Assembly (NCBI GenBank): GCA_014058105.1
Contig: JACGCM010002789.1
Span: forward strand, 637,037-701,036
DNA: 64,000 bases
Direction: 5' to 3'
From: Kingdonia uniflora
Taxonomy: Eukaryota; Streptophyta; Magnoliopsida; Ranunculales; Circaeasteraceae
The notes beneath the pieces are model-generated. The model was not told the DNA's origin and made no database searches. It was given only the letters and a program-made list of their open reading frames with translations. A program made the position numbers and the translations under genes. Shown one piece after another: positions 56,901 to 64,000 of this stretch (positions within the stretch are counted from its first letter, which is position 1; every line of letters starts with the position of its first letter).

Positions 56901-58410
56901 GAAATCGGATACTTTGTAGAAATAAGATACGTATAAATGTGTGTTGATGGGTATTTTGAATCGAACTGTATATAATATATCTATATTGTGCAGGTCGAAT
57001 TGGATTCAGTTCGCTCACGCGAAGATGAGGCGCTCCAATGTAACCGAGAATTTGCAGAGGAGTTAGATAGGATAAGGGGAGCGAGTGAGGACAGAGAAGA
57101 CTAGCACGTAAAAGTACACTTCAAATATGCTGAGGCAAGTCAAGCTGTTGTCGACCTCAGTCGTAAGCTCGAGGAGAAAGATGTCGAGATCGGCAAAGGG
57201 TCAAAAGAGCTTATAGAGATGAAGGAACATGCCGCAAAACTTTAGAGTCAGATTGACATTCTGATGTCAAAGAATAGGTCGGTTGAAATGGCTTAGTATC
57301 GTATTCAGGCGTCAGAAAGATCAAAAGGGCAATTTTGGGCTGATCTCCAAAATTGTAGAAGCGAGTTAGATTGACTGAAGCAGATACTGGTGGAAAAGGA
57401 TGACGAGCTGAAAGTAGCTTGAGAGAATCTATCGGCCTCAGAGGCTGTAGTGGAGCACTTGCATGTAGCCTTACCTACGAGGGATATAGAGTTTTAGGAG
57501 ATGCAACGAAGATGTAATGATCATAATGAAAGAGTGGCTTGACTAAAGGCCGAACTGGTGCAAGCCAGCGCACGTGCCAGGAAAGCAGAAGTTGGAGAGC
57601 GCTCAAGGAGGAGTAAAAAGGATGTTTGAATTCCTCTAGTTTGAGGGGATATAGTGAGTTTATCAGGATGAATTAGAGAGTTAGAAGGTGATGTAGCTCG
57701 AATATAGGGACATGTGCAAGGAGGTAATGCAAGCTTAAGGGAATGTCAGCAGATGTTGGATGTTACTCTTACCAGGGAGAAAGTCTTGGAAGGGGAAATC
57801 CAGGCGAAACAGATGCTGATGAAGAAGAAATATGACATATTAAACAATACTCCAACTAGGGATGAGTTGAATGCATAAATCAAGAGACTTCATACTCAGG
57901 CGGTGGACTTAGAGGCCAAGAACCTGGCTGAATCAGCTAAATACGTAAAGTGGAGGAAAAAATAACTATTAACACTCGGCTAGACATGGAGCTGATCTAC
58001 CAGAAGAAATTGTACACAAATTTGGAGGCACGCCTCGAGAAGTTGAAATCAAAATTTGCTACGATGGTCGTATCCAATGCATCATGTTCGGAATTGTTAA
58101 AGTCGGTTGTTGCATATTTTGTAGAGGAAGTAAAAAGACTTGAGTTAGAGCGAGATACCTTGTTCAAAAGTCTGTCGGACAAGGGATGCATTTGTGGAGT
58201 GAATTTAAATCGAGGGAACTGTATGTCTTTCATGGAAACCCATTTAGGCCCTCGAACTGCTAATAGTAGCTCTGTAAATTCAAGATGTAAATCGACAGAG
58301 CAGCGCAGAGCTACTGCGCAGAGCTACTGTAATCCTTGAATTGGGAGTTCGACCTCTTGCTGAAGGGGGAAGCGTTGTTGACACCTCATCAACAGAAAAG
58401 AATCCCTGTA
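53963..58410 (+). pseudogene. Antisense gene of Tat copy B (Transposase_28-like domain plus coiled coil)
   Basis: Blocks on the + strand: an N-terminal basic block from MSVGRSEKDMES (53963) to a CTGAAG/GTTAGT donor near 54390; a globular block about 54580-55380 (EQFLRFPGQLISYPPGSDAF, QLEYGLSLPLTNLAKG, QLNGNMWEV, DVLQFYGVKKY, RPRFFDLNL); and a basic linker 55475-55970 ending in GGTAAGTG, a good donor. Then come a block 56044-56480 with LMLKGYSEEEVDAIKAD and VVDSLDGISHQTV, and a coiled coil from 56996 to about 58410 ending DKGCICGVNLNRGNCM, METHLGPRTA. Introns separate the blocks. At least five in-frame stops lie at the same places as in copy A. The domain name is from recognition of the plant gypsy-type transposon family. 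Function is unknown. Confidence 0.78.
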
Positions 58411-58429
58411 ATATAAATTTTGCCTAAAA

Positions 58430-58950
58430 AATAAATTGTATTTGTCGTAAACACATTGAAATAGATGAAAGCTAGTATGACATTTACCTTATCTTATGTC
58501 TGGTGGGGTCATTGATATAGAACAAGCTCTTACACATATTCTAATCGTAGAGGCGGGTTGAGACAGTCGAATCAAGTAACTTTTGATTCAACTGTAAGAA
58601 TATTGCATACATATTGAAAGAGATGAAGGCTAGTATTATCTTTGTCGTATCTTATGTCTGTTAGAGTTTTTGACATAAGACAAGTTTCTACACTTGCCTT
58701 AATCATAGAGATTTAGTAGAGTCAGCAAAACTAAGTGTTATCCTTGATTTAACTGCTATAATGACCCAAACAATTTGAAAAAGATGAAGACTAGTATTAT
58801 TTTTGCTCTGTCTCTTGTTTGGTAGAGTCTTTGATATGAAACAAGTTTTTACACTTGCTACAATCACAGAGATTTAGCAGAGTCAGCCAAACCAAGTGTT
58901 ATCCTTGATTTAACTGGAATAAGATTGATTGAAAGCTAGTATTCTCTAAG
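58430..58950 (-). repeat. Short tandem repeat block in the pol/antisense-gene spacer of copy B
   Basis: The word (G)CTAGTAT recurs at 58471, 58629, 58790 and 58935, spacings of 158, 161 and 145 bp. Units share TTGAAA(T/G)AGATGAA and CAAGTTT(C/T)TACACTTGC. The spacing order is the mirror image of copy A, as expected for the same block in inverted orientation. Confidence 0.85.
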
Positions 58951-59149
58951 CTTTAATCTATAGAATGTGGGTGAATCTACATAAGTAGAGAAATATAAAG
59001 AAAAACTTGGAAGTTTCATTGATCAGCTTAGAATTTACATTGAATGGAGATGAAAATCTCACTTTTGGAATTGAAAAACAAAAGGCAAAAGCGAGGAAAG
59101 GAAATAGAGTAGTAAGATGCTTTAACAATAGTACCATTTCAGTCGCTTA

Positions 59150-60250
59150 GTGTTCTAAGGATTTGAAATGGGGATTCCCTCTTCTGTCATGAGATAATAT
59201 GATCCCAGGCCTGAGAGACCTGTGATAATGAATGAACCCTCCCAGTTGTCAGCTAATTTTCCAACGTGAGGCTCTTTGCGATGTTGAGGAATTTATCTAA
59301 TGGCAAGATCGTCGATTTGGAAGGTACGATGTTGGACTCGGTTACTGCATGATCTGGCTAGCATATGATGATATCGGCCTAGGTTAGCGGTGGCGTGTTC
59401 CCTGGTTTCATCAATCATATTGAGGTTGCAAGCCAGTACAAACTCATTTTCCTCGTCGGTCAGTTCGTGATCTCGAACTAGGTGATGATATTCGAAAGGA
59501 ATCACGGCCTCTGTGCCATAGGCAAGGAGGAATGGAGTGCATCCTGTTGACGCTCGTAGAGTGGTACGATATGCCCATAGGACATGAGGCAGCTCGCGAA
59601 CCCAATTCCCTTTTTTCTGTGAGTGAAGCCGTTTTTTGAGTCCATCAACGATGGTTTTGTCGGTGATTTTGGCTTGGCCATTGCCTTAACGATAGTTGGG
59701 ATTGGATGGTGAGTGGATGATATTGTGTTGGTTGAGGAATGTGACGATCTTTTCCCCAATAAATTGGGGCCCATTATCGATACGAATTAGGTGGGGGTAC
59801 CCAAACCGAGTGATGATGTGTTCCCAGATAAAGAGATGACCTCTTCTTCTCTGGTTTGACATAGAAGAACTGCTTCTACCCATTTGGTAAAATAATCGGT
59901 AGCTACGAGGTGGTGATGACGATTATCTAGAGAGTTAGGGAATTTGCTGACGAGATCAAATACACATCTTTTGAATGGCCAGAACACCTTGTTTGCATAG
60001 AACTCGAGCGCAGGGGCGCGTATCATGTGTCCATGTCGTAGACAGGTATCGCATATGCGTGAGTACTCTTTTGCTTGCTTGCGCATGCTAGGCCAGAATA
60101 CTCCCTTTGTAATAGCCATATTTGCAAGTGACCGACCTGAGGCATGGGAGCCACAAGTCCCTTCATGAAATTCGCAGAGCATTTCATCTGCTTTGAATTT
60201 GGTGAGGCATTTAAGGCCCTGTGACGGAAAGACGGTATAGCGTACCATTA
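59150..60250 (-). pseudogene. Tat integrase, copy B
   Basis: Read leftwards, the zinc-binding region (CEFHEGTCGSHASG, then CDTCLRHGHM) is followed by the catalytic core: a first Asp in VATDYFTKWVEA, a second in RIDNGPQFIGEK, and the Glu in GNGQAEI. The post-core region has HVLWAYRTTLRASTG, PFLLAYGTEAVIPFEY and GRYHHMLARS, and ends near 59150 (KRLKWYY). Four frames are needed to read it, so it is inactive. No chromodomain is present, consistent with Tat. Confidence 0.87.
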
Positions 60251-60429
60251 TGATTTATATAGCACTTTGAGTTGTTGATCAACTGTCGGCGCTCTTTTGG
60301 ATCTTCTGGAAGTGGTCCATTGTAACTGTTGTCGATACCGAGGTAGGCTAAGAATGGCTTTTGCCAATCGTCGCTTCCCCTTTTATCGCCCCTAGTGTTG
60401 ATCGTACATACTAAAATGTGATCAATGCT

Positions 60430-60970
60430 GGAGGTTCAAATAATTTTGATCTGGAGATATCGAGCTTCTGTATCCAAGACCCTGGCCAGATATGCCAAGG
60501 AATCGGCGTGTCTGTTCTTACCTCGAGGAAGATAATCGAAAGTTTCTTTCGTGAACTTGCTCATCCTATCTGCAATGAGGGTTGCGCAATCTATCATCTT
60601 CTCATTCTTCTTATACCGCTCAGAGTAGTGGTAGACGGTGAGTAGTGAATCTGTATAAATGGAGAGGTCGGAGACTTCGAGCTCAAGAGCAAGATCGAGT
60701 CCATGAATGAGAGCCTCGTATTCGGTGACATTATTTGAGGCCTCAAAATCCAGGTGAATGATTTCTCAATTCTGTCATTGGAAGGGGTAATCAATACGAT
60801 TCTGATTCCTGACCCTGCGGGTCCTAATGATCAATCTGTGAGAATTCTCCACCCTTATATCATCAAAGGTTATGGGGGTGAATCTTTGGGATTTTCTTCT
60901 TTAAGGCCAGGGTCTTTCTCTTCCCACTCGAGATCTTCTACTAGAAAACCCACAAGAAAATTGGCAACGG
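60430..60970 (-). pseudogene. Archaeal-type RNase H (aRNH), copy B
   Basis: Read leftwards in broken frames: GPAGSGIRIVLITP, DFEASNNVTEYEALIHGLDL, LSIYTDSLLTVYHYSE and finally NRHADSLAYLARVL. The first block reads LIIRTRRVRN in another frame because of a shift. Three of four catalytic acidic residues are visible, including the last Asp lost in copy A. Confidence 0.8.
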
Positions 60971-60971
60971 C

Positions 60972-61380
60972 CTATCCCTTTTTGGAATAATACTGCTCAA
61001 ACTTGATATCATGTTCTCCCAAACTGACGGACCACTGCTGCACTCTTCTTGATTTTTCTTTCTTTGATAGAGCCTCTCGAAGTGGGTAGTTCTTGATGAC
61101 TTTGACTAAATGAGCTTGAAAGTAGTGCTTGAGTTTCTGTGAAGTGTAGACAAGAGTGAGAAGAAGTTTCTTAATTTTATAATACCTAATTTCTCTTGGA
61201 GTGAGGGTTCTGCTGATGAAGTAGACGAGTTTCTCGACTTTCTCTTCAAGGTGGATGAGAACCGAGCTGAGTAAAGTATCAGTGACTGCTAGATAGATAA
61301 TCAATTCCTCATTATCTACTAGGGTGCTCATTATGGGAGACCTCCCCAAGCAGGTTTAGAGGTCCTAAAAAGCTGCTTCG
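60972..61380 (-). pseudogene. Ty3-type RNase H, copy B
   Basis: The open frame 61349-60972 has IIYLAVTDTLLSSVLIHLEE, YFISRTLTPREIRYYKIK, KLLLTLVYTSQKLKHYFQAH and WSVSLGEHDIKFEQ. It matches the same region of copy A closely. The short stretch up to 61470 is the RT connection, in another frame. Confidence 0.85.
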
Positions 61381-61469
61381 CACTCTGGTGTTCGTATGAC
61401 CTCTGTGTTTGGCTAAACCTTTCCTTTTTTGGTGCAACCGCAGAGTAACAGGAATAGCCAATGACAGCG

Positions 61470-62250
61470 GTCTAAAGATTTGACACAAAATAGTTGATAG
61501 CTGTAATCTTGCCGGCAAGTTTCTGAACATCTTTTGTTGTTCGTGGAGAAGGCATGTTGAGGAGAGCTCGAATCTGATCTGGATCAGCCTCAATCCCCAT
61601 CTTGCCGATAAGATGACCAAAGAATCGGCCAGAATGGACCCTGAATTGACATTTATCACGGTTGAGACGCATTCTATAAGATCGAAGGATGTTAAATATA
61701 GTGCTGAGATCCGAGATGTGATTGGCTGATTGTACACTCATGCATAAGAGATCGTCGATGTAGACTTCAACAACTTTCCCTAGATGTGTTTTGAACATAG
61801 TAGTCATCAACCTTTGATATGTGGCCCCTGCATTTTTGAGTCCAAAGGGCATGACTTTGTAGCAATAAAGACCTTTCTCATTGATGAAAGTTGTATTTTC
61901 TTGATCTTCTTCCATAAGGGGAATCTGATTGTACCCCAAAGCAACGTCCATCATAGATAGGAGATCATGGCTTGCTGTAGAATCAAGGATCTAATGTATG
62001 TTTGGAAGAGGGAAACTATCATTTGGAGTATGTTTGTTCAGATCGGTGAAATTGACACAAACTTTGACTTTTCCGTTCTTCTTTGGTATAGCGACAATAT
62101 AAGATATCCAGTAAGGATATTTGGCTTCTTGAACGAATCCCACTTTGATTAATTTCTCGATCTCGGTGTTAACTTTACCTCGAAGACGAGGTAACAGTCG
62201 TCACTGTTTCTGTTTGACTGTTGTAGCATTGATGTTGATGGATAGTTTGT
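61470..62250 (-). pseudogene. Reverse transcriptase, copy B
   Basis: An open frame of 160 residues (61954-61472) covers fingers and palm: MMDVALGYNQIPLMEEDQEN, CYKVMPFGLKNAGATYQRLM, and the catalytic VEVYIDDLLC. The thumb follows with KCQFRVHSG and PDQIRALLNMPSPRTTKD. Earlier RT (62250-61960) is in another frame, with KFTDLNKHTPND and the IQDFIQEAKYP type segments inferred from partial frames. The catalytic box is intact here. Confidence 0.87.
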
Positions 62251-62439
62251 GGCATGCCTTGGCTAGATCGACCCCAAGCATTTCTTCAAAAGACCACGCG
62301 AAAACGTCTCGATTAAGTTGCAAAAATAGAATAAGAGCATCTTTTTCATACTGAACCAGCCAAGTACCAATTAATGTACCTCAGCCAGGTCCATCGAGGC
62401 TGATATATTCTGTGGGCTCCTCTGCGGAACTTTGATCAT

Positions 62440-62910
62440 TGAGGTGATCAGCTCCCTGTAATTGTTATGCAGCAAATCTGTCAGAAGTGTCTAAGATAGC
62501 AGATATAGTATTTTTACAAGCCCGAGAGAGCTTTTGACTACCTCTGATCTCATAAATACCATCGCCGTGTTTGAATCTGAGTGCCTGATGATAGGTAGAA
62601 GCGATTGCTTCCATGTTGTGAATCCAGCAGCGGCCCATAATCTCTAGATAACGGGATTTGGCGTTGATGACATAGAAAATGACGTTGATGGTGGTCATTC
62701 TTACAGTGATAGGTAAGATGATATTGCCTACTCGTTCTTCTTTGGAACCATTAAACCCGCTGATATCGATATCGCTCTGAATATCCTGGTCGGCTAACCC
62801 ATTTGGTCGATAATGCTCTAAAAAAGAATCTCAATACCACTTCTAATATCAATCATCATTATGTGCATAAAAAACTTCTTCATTTTTAGCATTATTACTA
62901 GCGCATCATG
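62440..62910 (-). pseudogene. Tat protease region, copy B
   Basis: Around 62860-62700 SDIDISGFNGSKEERVGNI follows the expected active-site region, which is itself too decayed to read. The frame 62698-62465 has NVIFYVINAKSRYLEIMGR, WIHNMEAIASTYHQALRF and GIYEIRGSQKLSRAC, the typical end of a gypsy protease (ILGR and STYHQ motifs). Confidence 0.75.
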
Positions 62911-63059
62911 ATGTGGAAATTTGACATGGCTAGTATCGCAATCTTTGAATGAAATTCCATGTTGGCGATTGCTCGACTCAGGGAGAAATTTGGCTTCTTT
63001 ATCGTGTGGTGTAAGATCGCAGCATTCTGATAATCTCCTGCGCTTGGTTCTGTTTGAAC

Positions 63060-64000
63060 TGGTGATCTAGTTGAATTCGATCATGTTGCAGTGGTGGATA
63101 TAATAGAGATGCTTCTCCTTGGTTTGATCATTGACCGGAATAACTTTGAAGTGCTTCTTAAAGCTATCATTTTTGTATGATTCCAAGTTGACTATATATT
63201 CGAGCATCCACCCTTCTTTAAAAATATATTCGAGCAACCTCTGTAAAGCATAATAATTGTCAGTAGAATGATGATTTACCTTATGATGCTGGCAGTATGG
63301 TCGATTATCGATTGGTTCCAGCGGTTGGGAGACGCGGTAGAGCGTGTCCTTCAAAAGTATTGAAAAAATTGTGGAGATTCAGACGTTCAACTTTGGGAGG
63401 GTGGGTTTATTTGGTAGACCGCCTTTCCTAGGATAGCCAGAATGAAGACTTAGCTTAGTTGGTTGGTGTTTTGATCGGTTGATGGACCTTTGGTGGAGAT
63501 GACGGATTTAGTAAATTTTGGTCGCTCAGACATTATCCTTTCTAGGTCAACGTAACTATTAACCTTGGTGATTATATCCTCCATGGTTGCCAGTTTGTTG
63601 AGAAAAAGATACTTTTTGGCCTGACAAAATCGACTGGAAAGTAGTGGCATTGTGAAAGCAAAGCAATAAGCTAGCTGCTGTCTTCCCCTGATATCGGGGT
63701 TTATCCACTTTAAAATACCACCACGCGCAAGCTCCTTAATTTTTATTTTCCCTTCGTAAAGATCCTCGAGTTTTTTCTCTTGTGAGTGTTTGAGAATTTG
63801 ATAGAGAATTCAAAATTCTCGATCTTTGGTCCCTGTTGTGAGCGTACTTCTGATGAACTCTTTTGCAGAACTGTTTCAATGTATATAGGGAATCTTCAGG
63901 ATAGAATGGAACCAGCGGAGTGTTCCTTCCCCTCCCTGCAACTGGTAGCAAAGAGACGGCAATGATGAGTAAATTGGAGGTACAACCCAACCCACAACTC
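63060..64000 (-). pseudogene. gag C-terminal part, copy B
   Basis: Read leftwards: SLYTLKQFCKRVHQKYAHNR, MPLLSSRFCQAKKYLFLNKL, MEDIITKVNSYVDLERIM and, at 63300, RPYCQHHKVNHHSTDNYYAL. The last is a degenerate form of the C-x2-H...GHxTxxC knuckle of Tat gags. Several frames are involved. The N-terminal gag and the 5' LTR are beyond the window. Confidence 0.75.

Larger units (their letters stand above)
51713..64000 (-). mobile_element. Tat-type Ty3/gypsy retrotransposon, copy B (5' end outside window)
   Basis: Read leftwards from 64000: gag, protease, RT, RNase H, archaeal-type RNase H, integrase, tandem repeats, an antisense gene (here on the + strand), polypurine tract and LTR. It is the same family as copy A in opposite orientation, so the two 3' LTRs face the NPSN gene. 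Frames are broken but less than in copy A; RT keeps YIDD and aRNH keeps its last Asp. No LTR interrupts its integrase. Confidence 0.9.

Overview
This window is plant nuclear DNA. The evidence is a spliced gene with short exons, GT-AG introns and kilobase-scale introns, together with several decayed plant transposon classes: Tat-type Ty3/gypsy elements with two RNase H domains, L1-type LINEs, small LTR elements and MITE-like inverted repeats. The species cannot be named from the sequence alone. Only one gene looks intact. It encodes a novel plant SNARE (NPSN11-like Qb-SNARE; ten coding exons, 17759-32834, + strand, 265 codons before the stop). Its introns hold a gag-bearing gypsy derivative, a copia-like non-autonomous LTR element, several LINE fragments and two local tandem duplications.

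Layout. 1-10991 is the 3' part of a Tat-type retrotransposon on the + strand (copy A): RT, RNase H, archaeal-type RNase H and integrase remnants, then tandem repeats, an antisense gene, a polypurine tract and the 3' LTR. A solo LTR of the same family, with a 5-bp target duplication, sits inside its integrase region. 10992-17758 holds a possible NPSN promoter and 5' leader, a tRNA-like segment, an LTR/gag-leader fragment, a MITE-like element and a LINE. 17759-33080 is the NPSN gene. 33116-33552 is a palindrome-rich MITE-like element. 34450-38400 is a ~168-bp satellite with a ~2.28-kb higher-order period. It runs into a second repeat block (38400-38950) and then the antisense-gene region and LTR start of another Tat-like element (copy C, 39150-about 43790). 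45375-51060 is a nearly full-length but broken L1 LINE. 51176-64000 holds Tat copy B on the - strand, plus a truncated tandem partner that shares its LTR.

The most interesting signal is the antisense gene carried between integrase and 3' LTR in copies A, B and C. It has its own conserved TATA box in A and B, a small conserved first ORF, a globular domain resembling the putative gypsy-type transposon domain (Transposase_28 family), a long coiled coil, and a conserved Cys-rich C-terminus. A and B have in-frame stops at the same five positions. Beside it, all three elements carry tandem repeats at the junction between pol and the antisense gene. In copy C that position adjoins a long satellite array, which suggests a satellite that arose from a retrotransposon 3' region. 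All retroelement reading frames seen here are damaged.
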